Shown piece by piece: positions 1 through 7,996 of a DNA stretch of 33,742 nt. A program made the position numbers and the translations under genes. Under the pieces are notes generated by a model. It did no database searches and was not told where the DNA came from. It worked only from the letters and a program-made list of their open reading frames with translations. The number at the start of each line of letters is the position of its first letter. Position 1 is the stretch's first letter. The stretch comes from Pseudomonadota bacterium (GTDB lineage: Bacteria; Pseudomonadota; Gammaproteobacteria; Burkholderiales; Burkholderiaceae_C): assembly GCA_021799355.1 (NCBI GenBank), contig JAJZAQ010000031.1:1-33742 (forward strand), read 5' to 3'.

Positions 1-24
1 GCCTTCGGTCTGCCCGTTCTCATC

Positions 25-76
25 GCGGTATCTCCGTTCCCAAGATACCGCACTGGCATGCAAGACTAATGCCAGT
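25..76 (-). terminator. Two abutting perfect hairpins 3' of mucD
   Basis: Two perfect 8-bp inverted repeats lie end to end: 25-32 with 44-51 (GCGGTATC/GATACCGC, 11-nt loop) and 52-59 with 69-76 (ACTGGCAT/ATGCCAGT, 9-nt loop). In the direction of mucD transcription the first begins 18 nt after the stop codon. Neither is followed by a U-run, so they may be 3'-end stabilisers, a processing signal or a Rho-assisted terminator, not a classic intrinsic terminator. The rest of 1-94 shows no convincing coding sequence. Confidence 0.5.
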
Positions 77-94
77 TATTTGCGGGACAACACA

Positions 95-1558
95 CTAGCC
101 CTGCGGCCGCAGCAGGACATAAAGCGCGGCGTCGCCGCGGCGCACCAGCACGGCCACCTGCTTGCCCGCGGGCAACTGCGCGCTGACGGCATTGAACTGC
201 GCGGCGCTGCCGATGGCCACATTGCCCACGGCGAGAATCACGTCCCCCACGCGCAGGCCGTCGCGCGCCGCGCCATTGCGCACCGCCTCGACCAGCACGC
301 CGCTACTCACGCCGAGCTGGCGTTTCTGCGCCTCGTTCAGATCGATCACCTTGACCCCCAGCGCGTTGGCCTTGCCCACGGCTTCGGGCTTGGATTCCTG
401 GCTGGTCTGTTCGCCGGGTTTTTTGTCCATCACCCACTCGCCGACCTTGACGTCCAGCGTCAGCGTCTTGCCCATGCGCAGCACCTGCATCGGCACCACG
501 CTGCCAGGTTTGGTCTCACCGACCAGCCGCGGCAGATCGTTGGCGCGCTCCACCGGCTTGCCGTTGAAGCTGGTGACGATGTCACCGGCCTGCACCCCGG
601 CCTTGTCGGCTGCGCCGCCTTTTTCCACCACCCGCACCAGTGCGCCACGCGCCTGTCCCAGGCCGAGCGATTCGGCCAGTTCGCGGCTGACGGCGTCGAT
701 TTGCACGCCGATCTTGCCGCGCACCACGTAGCCATGCTTTTTCAGCTGCTCGACCACGCGCATGGCCTCGTCGATCGGGATGGCGAAGGAAATCCCCATG
801 AAGCCGCCGGTGCGGCTGTAGATCTGCGAATTGATGCCGATGACCTGGCCGCGCATGTCGATCAGCGGCCCGCCTGAATTGCCGGGGTTGACGGCGACGT
901 CGGTCTGGATGAACGGCGTGTAATCCCCGGTATCGCGCCCCTTGGCGCTGACGATGCCCGCGGTCACGGTGTTTTCCAGCCCGAACGGCGAGCCGATGGC
1001 CACCACCCACTCGCCGACCTTGACCTTGGACGAGTCGCCGATCTGCACCACGGGCAGCGGCTGCTTGGCGTCGATTTTCACCAGCGCGACGTCGGTGCGC
1101 TTGTCCACGCCGACGAGCTTGGCCTTGAATTCGCGCTTGTCGGTCAGCGTCACCAAGATTTCATCGGCACCGTCGACCACGTGGGCGTTGGTCATGATGT
1201 CGCCGTCGGGGCTGATGATGAAGCCAGAGCCCACGCCGGTGGGGCGCTCCTCCTCACCCTGCGGTGCATCCTTGCCGCCCTTGGGCGTGTCCGGCGCAGG
1301 AATGGGCACGCCAAAGAACCGGCGCAGCATGTCGCGCGTCTGGTCGTCCATCTGGTCACCGCTGCCCACCGGCACCTTTTTGTACGTGCGGATGTTCACC
1401 ACAGACGGCCCGGCTTTTTCCACCAGCGCGGTGAAATCCGGCAAGGTGCAGGCGCAGGCCTGCTGCGGCGTACTGCCGGCGGCCTGCGCCGGCCCTGTCA
1501 ACACGGCACCGGCCAGCAGTGCCGTCCCCAAGCTCAGCCAAAAGGTCTTTTTCACCAC
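95..1558 (-). CDS. mucD: DegP/HtrA-family periplasmic serine protease MucD
   Basis: Periplasmic trypsin-like protease that degrades misfolded envelope proteins; last gene of the sigma-E cluster. The 487-residue product has a signal peptide (about residues 1-26, cut after AQA), a protease domain with the triad His126 (TNAHVV), Asp156 (RTDVAL) and Ser228 (GNSGGP), and two PDZ domains at about 290-370 and 395-480. The length fits the DegP/MucD family. The start is GTG (followed by a second GTG codon) with a good GGGAGA Shine-Dalgarno about 6 nt upstream. It lies 97 bp downstream of rseB in the same orientation, and that gap holds two hairpins. In Pseudomonas, mucD is similarly the last gene of algU-mucABCD; here no mucC gene intervenes. 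Family assignment is secure; the MucD name rests on context. Confidence 0.95.
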   Translation of the reverse strand: MVKKTFWLSLGTALLAGAVLTGPAQAAGSTPQQACACTLPDFTALVEKAGPSVVNIRTYKKVPVGSGDQMDDQTRDMLRRFFGVPIPAPDTPKGGKDAPQGEEERPTGVGSGFIISPDGDIMTNAHVVDGADEILVTLTDKREFKAKLVGVDKRTDVALVKIDAKQPLPVVQIGDSSKVKVGEWVVAIGSPFGLENTVTAGIVSAKGRDTGDYTPFIQTDVAVNPGNSGGPLIDMRGQVIGINSQIYSRTGGFMGISFAIPIDEAMRVVEQLKKHGYVVRGKIGVQIDAVSRELAESLGLGQARGALVRVVEKGGAADKAGVQAGDIVTSFNGKPVERANDLPRLVGETKPGSVVPMQVLRMGKTLTLDVKVGEWVMDKKPGEQTSQESKPEAVGKANALGVKVIDLNEAQKRQLGVSSGVLVEAVRNGAARDGLRVGDVILAVGNVAIGSAAQFNAVSAQLPAGKQVAVLVRRGDAALYVLLRPQG

Positions 1559-1575
1559 GTTCTCCCTGATCCATC

Positions 1576-1642
1576 GGCCTGTTGACAGGCCATCCGTTCA
1601 TTTTCTTCCGCCCGCCACCAGGCCCGACCGGGTGGCCTGGTG
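1576..1642 (-). other. Two intercistronic hairpins between rseB and mucD
   Basis: A perfect 9-bp stem joins 1616-1624 and 1634-1642 (CACCAGGCC/GGCCTGGTG, 9-nt loop), 13 nt past the rseB stop. A second perfect 6-bp stem joins 1576-1581 and 1586-1591 (GGCCTG/CAGGCC, loop TTGA), 17 nt before the mucD GTG. Neither has a U-tract. Likely roles, by inference, are mRNA processing or partial attenuation that lets mucD levels differ from rpoE-rseAB. Confidence 0.4.
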
Positions 1643-1655
1643 CGGCTGCGGCGGT

Positions 1656-2732
1656 TCACTGCACGCGCACGACGGCGTCGCTGATGCGCCGCAATGTGCG
1701 CTCGGGCACGGCGCCCATGACGGTCAGCCAGGATTCGCCGACCCGCCTGGACAGCGCCAGCGTGCCGCCCACGCGTTGCTCCGGCGCCACCGGCTCGGTC
1801 AGCGCCGCCGACGGCTGGATGAAAATCGACACCGAGGCCAACCCGTCGCTGAGCAGCCATTGCAACACGTCGGACGACTTGCCGCCGACGGTCATGCTGC
1901 GGCGGAACACGCCGACGGTCTTGAACCCCGGCACCGGCGCCGACAGCGCCCAGCCCTGCGACTGCAGCGTCACCGGGACGACTTTCATGTCCTCCACCGC
2001 GTAACCCGGGGGGAGCGCCAGACTGTCGCGCACCACATCCGGTCGCGGCGTGACGTTGACGCTCAACTGCGTGAACGCCACCTGATCGATCACGTGTCCG
2101 GCAGCATCCAGCGTCTGCGCCTTGACCAGCAGCTCTGAATCGCGCAGCGACCACAGGCGATAACCCCAGCGCAGGTCGTCGCGCGGCACGATGGTCGAGA
2201 CCCGGCACTCGTAGCCGGCGCAGCGCGCCTGGCCGTTGCGTTCGAGGCGGTAGTTGCGGTCGACCTCGCCGTCCGAGGTTTTGAGCAGGCGCGGAAAACT
2301 CGTCTGCCCGCCCTGGTTGTCGATGAGCGTCAGCCGGTAGTCGGGCCAGGTGGTGCGCACCTGATCGCCCAGCGACACCATGATGCGCCGCTGGCCGTCA
2401 AGGGTTTCGATCCGCTCGAAATGCCCTTGCGGCAGCACGTAATGCACCAGGCTGGACGTGCTGATGTCGTCTCCACGTTGGGTGATGAACACCCCGCTGT
2501 AGTTCATCGACCGCGCCGCGGCGCTGACGCGCTGCAACCACTGTTCCAGCCCGTGCGCCGGCACGGGAGCGTCGGCTGCCGGCAGCGTCTGCTGCGCCGC
2601 TGCCGGCGCCGAAATCACCGTTCGCACCGTTTGCGCCGAAGCCACAGAGGCAAACAGCGCACATACCCCTGCTCCCAGCGCCAGCATGCGCGCGCCTGCG
2701 CGGACGACTCCCAACGGCAACGCCCCAGCCAT
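1656..2732 (-). CDS. rseB: Sigma-E regulatory protein RseB/MucB
   Basis: Periplasmic protein that binds the periplasmic part of RseA, shields it from regulated proteolysis and releases it when it senses misfolded lipoproteins or off-pathway LPS. The 358-residue product has an N-terminal signal peptide (about 1-33, ending ASVASA), a LolA-like N-terminal domain starting with the 'W...A.....Y.G.F' pattern around residues 45-62, and a smaller C-terminal MucB domain. Its ATG overlaps the rseA TGA (ATGA), so translation is probably coupled to rseA. Length (usually about 320-350) and position between rseA and mucD agree with the family. Confidence 0.93.
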   Translation of the reverse strand: MAGALPLGVVRAGARMLALGAGVCALFASVASAQTVRTVISAPAAAQQTLPAADAPVPAHGLEQWLQRVSAAARSMNYSGVFITQRGDDISTSSLVHYVLPQGHFERIETLDGQRRIMVSLGDQVRTTWPDYRLTLIDNQGGQTSFPRLLKTSDGEVDRNYRLERNGQARCAGYECRVSTIVPRDDLRWGYRLWSLRDSELLVKAQTLDAAGHVIDQVAFTQLSVNVTPRPDVVRDSLALPPGYAVEDMKVVPVTLQSQGWALSAPVPGFKTVGVFRRSMTVGGKSSDVLQWLLSDGLASVSIFIQPSAALTEPVAPEQRVGGTLALSRRVGESWLTVMGAVPERTLRRISDAVVRVQ

Positions 2733-3445
2733 CAGTGCGCCTGCGCCGCCGCGTCCGGACGCTGCACCACGACCCGCAGAGTTGCCGGCACGGCAGGCAT
2801 CATGCCCCCTGCCATCTGCTGGTGCGCCAGCAGATATTCGACCATCGGCATTTGCGCCGAAACCGGGACGATCTGCCCGCCATTCTGCCCGGCCGGCGTC
2901 GCCAATCCGGTTGGCACCAGACTACCCTGCGCCATGGGCATCGCGCCGGCATCGGCGCGCACCGCCGCCACCGGAATTTGTGCGCCAGCGGTGTTGTCCA
3001 CGCGGGCGGCAATCACGGGCCGCATGCTGCCGCCCGCAGCAGCGGAAGGAGAAGACTGCTGCAGGCCGGGCAAGGCGACCCACGCCATCACCGCCACCCC
3101 GGCGACGGCGGCGGCAGCGGCCGTCATCCGCGTGCTCCAGTGCGGGCGGCGAGCAAGGCGCGCCACGGCCTTGCCGCCGTGTTGCGTTGACGGTTGCAGC
3201 ACCACCGGTTCGCGCGCCACGGCCGCGCTGACGCGCTGCAAGAACTCCTGTTCACCGGGCATGGCCGCCAGGTCGGCAGAACGCAGCACGTCGCCGATCT
3301 GCGCATAGAGCAGCCAGTCGCGCCGCAGGGCCTCGTCGCTGGCGGTTTGACGGATGAAAGCGGCCGCCTGCGCCGACGGCGTGGCGAACTCTGCCTCGCC
3401 ATCGATCAAGGCCGAGAGCCTTTCCCGCGGGTTTTCTGCATTCAT
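2732..3445 (-). CDS. rseA: Anti-sigma-E factor RseA
   Basis: Inner-membrane anti-sigma factor that holds RpoE inactive until cleaved by the DegS/RseP-type cascade. The 237-residue product begins MNAENPRERLSALIDGE, typical of the RseA N-terminal sigma-binding domain (about 1-75, with a DWLLYAQIGDVLR helix). A single membrane segment follows at about 107-126, then a Pro/Ala/Val-rich periplasmic tail. The frame stays open upstream and in-frame ATGs exist at 3472 and 3466, but the ATG at 3445 is preceded by AGGAGA at normal spacing and gives the conserved N-terminus. It starts 29 nt after rpoE ends, and its stop overlaps the rseB start. Confidence 0.92.
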   Translation of the reverse strand: MNAENPRERLSALIDGEAEFATPSAQAAAFIRQTASDEALRRDWLLYAQIGDVLRSADLAAMPGEQEFLQRVSAAVAREPVVLQPSTQHGGKAVARLARRPHWSTRMTAAAAAVAGVAVMAWVALPGLQQSSPSAAAGGSMRPVIAARVDNTAGAQIPVAAVRADAGAMPMAQGSLVPTGLATPAGQNGGQIVPVSAQMPMVEYLLAHQQMAGGMMPAVPATLRVVVQRPDAAAQAH

Positions 3446-3474
3446 GGTCGTCTCCTGCACTGCCATTTCCATCC

Positions 3475-4080
3475 TCACCAGCGTTTTCCGCCTTTGTGCT
3501 CGATCACCGGGCGCAGGCGCGCGGCAATCGCCTCGCGCGCGCGGAAAATGCGCGAGCGCACCGTCCCGATCGGACACTGCATCACTTCGGCGATGTCCTC
3601 GTAGCTCAGTCCCTCGATTTCACGCAGGGTGATGGCCGTGCGCAAATCGTCTGGTAACGACTCCATCGCCGCATTGACCGTCTGCACGATTTCCTTGGAC
3701 ACCAGAACCGACTCCGGCGTCTCGTTGTTGCTTAGTCGCTCGGTCGGGCTAAAAGTTTCTTCATCTTGCCCAGCGGCGTCGCCTTCGGGCACCGTCGGAT
3801 CGCGCATTTCATCGGTAATGGCTTTTTTTGCCGTGTTCACCGCGATGCGGTACAGCCAGGTATAGAACTGACTGTCGCCGCGAAACTGACCGATGGCGCG
3901 GTAGGCGCGCAAAAAGGTTTCCTGTGCCACGTCCTCGGCCTGCGCCGGGTCGCGGATGAAGCGCAACACCAGGCGGTAGATGCGCCGCTGGTATTTGGCG
4001 ACGAGCAAGTCGAACGATTTTTGATGCCCGGCCTGGACCTGCTGGACCAGTATGGCATCGCTCTGCGCGTCAGGCTCCAC
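3475..4080 (-). CDS. rpoE: ECF sigma factor RpoE (AlgU type)
   Basis: Extracytoplasmic-function sigma factor directing RNA polymerase to envelope-stress promoters. The 201-residue product contains sigma region 2 (about 22-90: FDLLVAKYQRRIYRL, DPAQAEDVAQETFLRAYR, FYTWLYRIAVNTAK) and region 4 (about 135-190: LPDDLRTAITLREIEGLSY, GTVRSRIFRARE). The start used is GTG at 4080, 6 nt after the stop of the upstream small membrane-protein gene. No strong Shine-Dalgarno is visible, which suggests translational coupling. No GAACTT-type sigma-E promoter was seen just upstream of the ygfX-like gene, so autoregulation may act elsewhere in the operon. The cognate RseA and RseB genes follow directly. Confidence 0.96.
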   Translation of the reverse strand: MEPDAQSDAILVQQVQAGHQKSFDLLVAKYQRRIYRLVLRFIRDPAQAEDVAQETFLRAYRAIGQFRGDSQFYTWLYRIAVNTAKKAITDEMRDPTVPEGDAAGQDEETFSPTERLSNNETPESVLVSKEIVQTVNAAMESLPDDLRTAITLREIEGLSYEDIAEVMQCPIGTVRSRIFRAREAIAARLRPVIEHKGGKRW

Positions 4081-4086
4081 CGGATT

Positions 4087-4509
4087 TCAATGCGGCAGCG
4101 CGTCCAGGCGCAACCTCAGTTCACGAAAAATCCCCGGCTGGATGTCGCTGGGGATGGGCAGGACCACCCGCCCCTTGGCCGTGAGGCCGAGGATGAGCAG
4201 CAGCCCGGGGAGGGTCATGCCGCGCACCTGCAGCACGTCTTCCAGGCCGTCGCCACGCTGCAAACGCCAGCCGTACTGGCCGTGGAACAGTGTGAACGGC
4301 CGGATCGACCAATAGGGGTATTGCGCCGACAAAATAGCCAGAAACATCGCCGCAGCGAACGCCGCCATCAGGCTGAGCGAATCACTGTCACGCCAGACCC
4401 AGACCGTCCAGCCTGCGGCCAGCAGCGACGCGGCGCTGAACAGGCCGAGCAGCAAATGCCAGCGGCCGAAACGTTCGACCCGGATCTGCAAGGGGGCAAC
4501 TGTCTTCAT
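4087..4509 (-). CDS. Small two-helix membrane protein, YgfX/CptA-like
   Basis: A 140-residue protein with two closely spaced hydrophobic segments (about 19-38 and 46-62) followed by a soluble C-terminal domain of about 75 residues ending in GRVVLPIPSD then FRELRLRL. This layout and the terminal 'D....FR.LR..L' pattern resemble YgfX (CptA), an E. coli inner-membrane protein first described as a toxin acting on MreB/FtsZ and linked to SdhE. No SdhE-like gene is adjacent here. The ATG at 4509 was preferred over the TTG at 4530. The gene sits 63 bp after fabF and 6 nt before rpoE, so it probably shares their transcript. The family assignment is by visual similarity only and the function here is unknown. 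Confidence 0.65.
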   Translation of the reverse strand: MKTVAPLQIRVERFGRWHLLLGLFSAASLLAAGWTVWVWRDSDSLSLMAAFAAAMFLAILSAQYPYWSIRPFTLFHGQYGWRLQRGDGLEDVLQVRGMTLPGLLLILGLTAKGRVVLPIPSDIQPGIFRELRLRLDALPH

Positions 4510-4572
4510 CCTGCCGTGTGGACAACGCAAGGCCTGGGGCGACGGGAACGGCGCATCGGCCGGATTGTCTGC

Positions 4573-5808
4573 TCAAACACGTTTGAACAATACCGAACCG
4601 TTGGTCCCACCAAAACCGAAATTGTTTTTCAGCGCGTAGTCGATACGCATGTCGCGCGCGGTATTGGCGCAATAGTCGAGGTCGCACTCCGGGTCGGGAT
4701 TGTGCAGATTGATCGTCGGCGGGCAGATCTGGTGGTGCACCGCCAGCACGGTGTAAACCGACTCGATGCCGCCGGCGCCGCCCAGCAGGTGGCCGGTCAT
4801 GGATTTGGTGGAGTTGACCACCAGTTTGTACGCATGGTCGCCGAAAGCCAGCTTGATGGCGTCGGATTCGTTTTTGTCGCCCAGCGGGGTGGACGTGCCA
4901 TGCGCGTTGATCATCTGCACCGCATCCGGGGCGACGCCGGCGTTTTTCAGCGCCAGCAGCATGCTGCGGCGCGGGCCGTCGGTATTGGGCGCGGTGATGT
5001 GCCCGGCGTCGCCGCTCATGCCAAAGCCGACGAGTTCGGCGTAGATGGTCGCACCGCGCTTGACCGCCTGGTCATAGTCTTCGAGCACCATCACCCCGGC
5101 CCCCTCGCCGAGAACGAAACCGTCTCGCTCCCTGTCCCATGGCCGGCTGGCCGTGGCCGGGTCGTCGTTGCGGGTGGACAGCGCACGCGCCGCGGCGAAT
5201 CCACCGATGCCCAGTGGAGACACCGTGGCTTCGGCGCCGCCGGCGACCATGACGTCGGCGTCGCCCGACTCGATGAGGCGCGCGGCCAGGCCAATGGCGT
5301 GTAGGCCGGTGGTGCACGCCGTGACGACGGAAATATTCGGCCCCTGAAAGCCGTATTCGATCGACACATGGCCGGAAATCATGTTGATGATCGACGCCGG
5401 CACGAAAAACGGCGTAACACGGCGCGGGCCCCGTTCGAGCAGCTCTTTGTAGGTGTTTTCGATCAGCGGCAAGCCGCCGATGCCCGAGCCGATGAGCACG
5501 CCCACGCGCTCCGGGTCCAGCCCGGCCTGGTCGATGCCGCTGTCACGCACCGCCTGTTTCGACGCCGCGATACCGTAGTGGATGAAGGTATCCATGTGCC
5601 GCGCTTCCTTCGCAGGAATGTATTGCGTCACATCGAAATCGCGTACCTCTCCGGCGATTTGCACCGAGTAGGCCGAGGCATCGAACTTGGTGATGCGACC
5701 GATGCCGGATTTTCCGGCAACCAGGTTGGCCCAGTTTTCTTCCAGCGTGTTGCCCAGCGGGGAAACCGCACCAAGGCCAGTAATCGCAATGCGTCGACGA
5801 AGGGTCAT
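4573..5808 (-). CDS. fabF: 3-oxoacyl-[acyl-carrier-protein] synthase II
   Basis: Elongating condensing enzyme of type II fatty-acid synthesis: it condenses malonyl-ACP with acyl-ACP and is important for unsaturated-chain elongation. The 411-residue product has the typical N-terminus (RRIAITGLGAVSPLG) and the Cys-His-His triad at Cys165 (TACTTG), His303 (NAHGTSTPLGD) and His340 (KSMTGHLLGGAG). Length matches FabF (about 412). It lies 87 bp downstream of acpP, the usual acpP-fabF order, and is followed by the ygfX-like gene and rpoE. No strong Shine-Dalgarno is visible upstream of the ATG. Confidence 0.97.
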   Translation of the reverse strand: MTLRRRIAITGLGAVSPLGNTLEENWANLVAGKSGIGRITKFDASAYSVQIAGEVRDFDVTQYIPAKEARHMDTFIHYGIAASKQAVRDSGIDQAGLDPERVGVLIGSGIGGLPLIENTYKELLERGPRRVTPFFVPASIINMISGHVSIEYGFQGPNISVVTACTTGLHAIGLAARLIESGDADVMVAGGAEATVSPLGIGGFAAARALSTRNDDPATASRPWDRERDGFVLGEGAGVMVLEDYDQAVKRGATIYAELVGFGMSGDAGHITAPNTDGPRRSMLLALKNAGVAPDAVQMINAHGTSTPLGDKNESDAIKLAFGDHAYKLVVNSTKSMTGHLLGGAGGIESVYTVLAVHHQICPPTINLHNPDPECDLDYCANTARDMRIDYALKNNFGFGGTNGSVLFKRV

Positions 5809-5895
5809 GTGAAATCAGGCGATCCGCGCCGGCAGCGGCGCCGCGGCGCGAACCGTCAAAAGTGGCATGAATGCAAAGGGTGGCTCGATCAGGCG

Positions 5896-6135
5896 TCAGG
5901 CCTTGTAATGCGCCTTGGCGTAGTCGACGGCCAGTTGCACCGTGGTGATTTTTTCCGCGTCTTCGTCGGGGATTTCGATGTGGAACTCGTCTTCCAGCGC
6001 CATGACGAGTTCGACGGTATCCAGGGAATCGGCGCCCAGATCATCGACGAAGGATTTTTCGTTGGTCACCTGGTCTTCGGCAACGCCCAGTTGCTCGGCG
6101 ATGATTTTCTTGACGCGCTGTTCGATGTCACTCAT
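5896..6135 (-). CDS. acpP: Acyl carrier protein
   Basis: Carries growing acyl chains on a 4'-phosphopantetheine arm. The 79-residue acidic protein has the attachment serine at position 37 in [12 protein letters not shown] and the normal ACP length. The ATG at 6135 is preceded by a consensus GGAGG at good spacing, the strongest ribosome-binding site in the fab cluster, as expected for a very abundant protein. The open frame runs much further upstream, but that part overlaps fabG in another frame and is not coding. The 110-bp gap to fabG could hold an extra acpP promoter (a TAAAAT hexamer lies about 29 nt before the ATG, without a clear -35). Confidence 0.98.
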   Translation of the reverse strand: MSDIEQRVKKIIAEQLGVAEDQVTNEKSFVDDLGADSLDTVELVMALEDEFHIEIPDEDAEKITTVQLAVDYAKAHYKA

Positions 6136-6245
6136 TGAAACCTCCAGTGGAAATGTGAAAAATTTTAGCAAGCGCTGCTGCTGCCTCGACGCCAGGACCA
6201 AAGCATAACCCCGCCCGGCGGCAGCGCCGCAGGTTGCGCGCAAAC

Positions 6246-7022
6246 TCACTGCATGTACATGCCGCCGTTGACGTGCAACACGGCGCCGGTGATGTACGCC
6301 GCCAGGGGCGACGCCAGAAACGATACCGCATGCGCCACCTCCTCGGGCTTGCCCAGCCGCCCCAGCGGAATGCGCGCCAGCAGGGGCTGGGTTTGCGCCT
6401 CGCTGAGCGCGCGCGTCATGTCCGTGTCGATGAAGCCGGGGGCGACGCAGTTGACGGTGATGTTGCGGCTGCCCAGTTCCTGCGCCAGCGCGCGGCTCAT
6501 GCCGGCCACGCCCGCCTTGGCCGCGGCGTAGTTGGCCTGCCCCGGATTGCCGGCGGCGCCGACGACCGAGGTGATGTTGATGATGCGGCCGTAACGCTGC
6601 TTCATCATCGGCCGGATGGCGGCACGCGACAGCCGGAATACGGCGCTGAGGTTGGTCGACAGCACCGCGTCCCAGTCGGCATCGCTCATGCGCATCGCCA
6701 GGGTATCGCGGGTGATGCCGGCGTTGTTCACCAGGATCTGCAGCGTGCCGTGCGCCTTGACGATGTCGTCGACCAGCGCGGCAGCCGCCGCGGTATCGTT
6801 GACATCGAGCACGGCGCCGCGGCCGCCGCAAGGCTGCAAGGCGGCGTCGATGTGCTGCGCGCCGGCAGCGGACGTCGCCGTGCCGATGACGGTGGCGCCG
6901 GCGGCAGCCAGCGCCGCGGCGATCGCCGCGCCGATGCCGCGCGATGCGCCGGTCACCAACGCCACCTGTCCAGCCAGAGCGGGCGCGGCTGCGGCGTCGG
7001 ACGGTTCAGACGGTTGTTTCAT
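6246..7022 (-). CDS. fabG: 3-oxoacyl-[acyl-carrier-protein] reductase
   Basis: NADPH-dependent short-chain dehydrogenase reducing 3-oxoacyl-ACP in fatty-acid elongation. The 258-residue product carries the Rossmann motif TGASRGIG (24-31), the NNAG motif (99-102) and catalytic Ser152, Tyr165 and Lys169 (YAAAK). It starts with ATG overlapping the fabD stop (ATGA). A 20-residue Ala/Pro-rich N-terminal extension precedes the fold, slightly longer than the usual 244-248 residues. An internal start is possible but none has better support. Confidence 0.96.
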   Translation of the reverse strand: MKQPSEPSDAAAAPALAGQVALVTGASRGIGAAIAAALAAAGATVIGTATSAAGAQHIDAALQPCGGRGAVLDVNDTAAAAALVDDIVKAHGTLQILVNNAGITRDTLAMRMSDADWDAVLSTNLSAVFRLSRAAIRPMMKQRYGRIINITSVVGAAGNPGQANYAAAKAGVAGMSRALAQELGSRNITVNCVAPGFIDTDMTRALSEAQTQPLLARIPLGRLGKPEEVAHAVSFLASPLAAYITGAVLHVNGGMYMQ

Positions 7023-7954
7023 CCTGTTGCCTCTCGAATCGAAGGAATGACCGACGCATCGTCCAGGGCGAACGATTGCAGCGCCGGGTCGATGCGCCGG
7101 GTCAGGCCGTGCAGCACCTTGCCGGGGCCGCACTCGACCACGGTGGTGCAGCCGGCCTGCGCCAGCGCGCGCACGCACTCGACCCAGCGCACCGCATGGC
7201 ACGCCTGGCGCGACAGCGCGTCGCGGATGGCCTGCGGGTCGGTCGGGCTGGCGACGTCGACGTTGTTGATCAGGCGGATCGCCGGCGGCTGCAGCGGCAC
7301 GTTTTGCAGGTAGCCGCGCAATTTTTCCGCCGCGGTTTGCAGCAGGCTGCTGTGAAACGGTGCCGACACCGGTAGCGGCAGCGCCCGCTTGGCACCGGCG
7401 GCCTTGAGCAGCTCGCAGGCGCGTGCCACGGCGGTTTGCGTACCGGCGATGACCACCTGCCCCGGCGCGTTGAAGTTCACCGCCTCGACCACTTCCCCGG
7501 TCTGCTGTGCCGCTTCGGCGCAGCCGACGCGCACCGCGTCATCGTCCAGCCCGAGTACCGCGGCCATGCCGCCGGCGCCCACGGGAACCGCATCCTGCAT
7601 GGCCTGGGCGCGAAACCGCACCAGCGGCAGGGCATCGGCCAGCGTCAGGCTCTCGGCAGCGACCAGCGCAGTGTATTCACCCAGACTGTGCCCGGCGACG
7701 CAGTCGGGTCTACGCCCACCCTCGGCCAGCCACAGGCGGTATAGCGCCACACCGGCGGTGAGCATCACCGGCTGGGTGTTGGTGGTGAGATTGAGCTGCT
7801 CGGCCGGGCCTTCGGCGATGAGCGCGGCCAGGTCCTGCGACAGCACGGCGCTGGCCTCGGCCAGCGTGTCGCGCACTGCGGGATGGCTGGCGACCTTGCC
7901 GAGCATGCCCACCGACTGCGACCCCTGTCCAGGAAAGACGAAAGCGAATGACAT
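7019..7954 (-). CDS. fabD: Malonyl-CoA-[acyl-carrier-protein] transacylase
   Basis: Loads malonate from malonyl-CoA onto ACP. The 311-residue protein starts MSFAFVFPGQGSQ and carries the nucleophile Ser90 in GHSLGEY and catalytic His201 in SAPFHSSL. Length fits FabD (about 310). It is 42 bp downstream of fabH and overlaps fabG by 4 nt, so it is part of one fab operon. Confidence 0.97.
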   Translation of the reverse strand: MSFAFVFPGQGSQSVGMLGKVASHPAVRDTLAEASAVLSQDLAALIAEGPAEQLNLTTNTQPVMLTAGVALYRLWLAEGGRRPDCVAGHSLGEYTALVAAESLTLADALPLVRFRAQAMQDAVPVGAGGMAAVLGLDDDAVRVGCAEAAQQTGEVVEAVNFNAPGQVVIAGTQTAVARACELLKAAGAKRALPLPVSAPFHSSLLQTAAEKLRGYLQNVPLQPPAIRLINNVDVASPTDPQAIRDALSRQACHAVRWVECVRALAQAGCTTVVECGPGKVLHGLTRRIDPALQSFALDDASVIPSIREATG

Positions 7955-7996
7955 GGTCAGATTGCACGCAAAAAACGCAAAAGCAACGCAGAACTT

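Noticed and set aside
25-76. Possible tRNA or structured RNA gene in the two hairpins after mucD
   Set aside because: There are only two simple stems with no acceptor stem, anticodon arm or T-loop; the total is too short for a tRNA.
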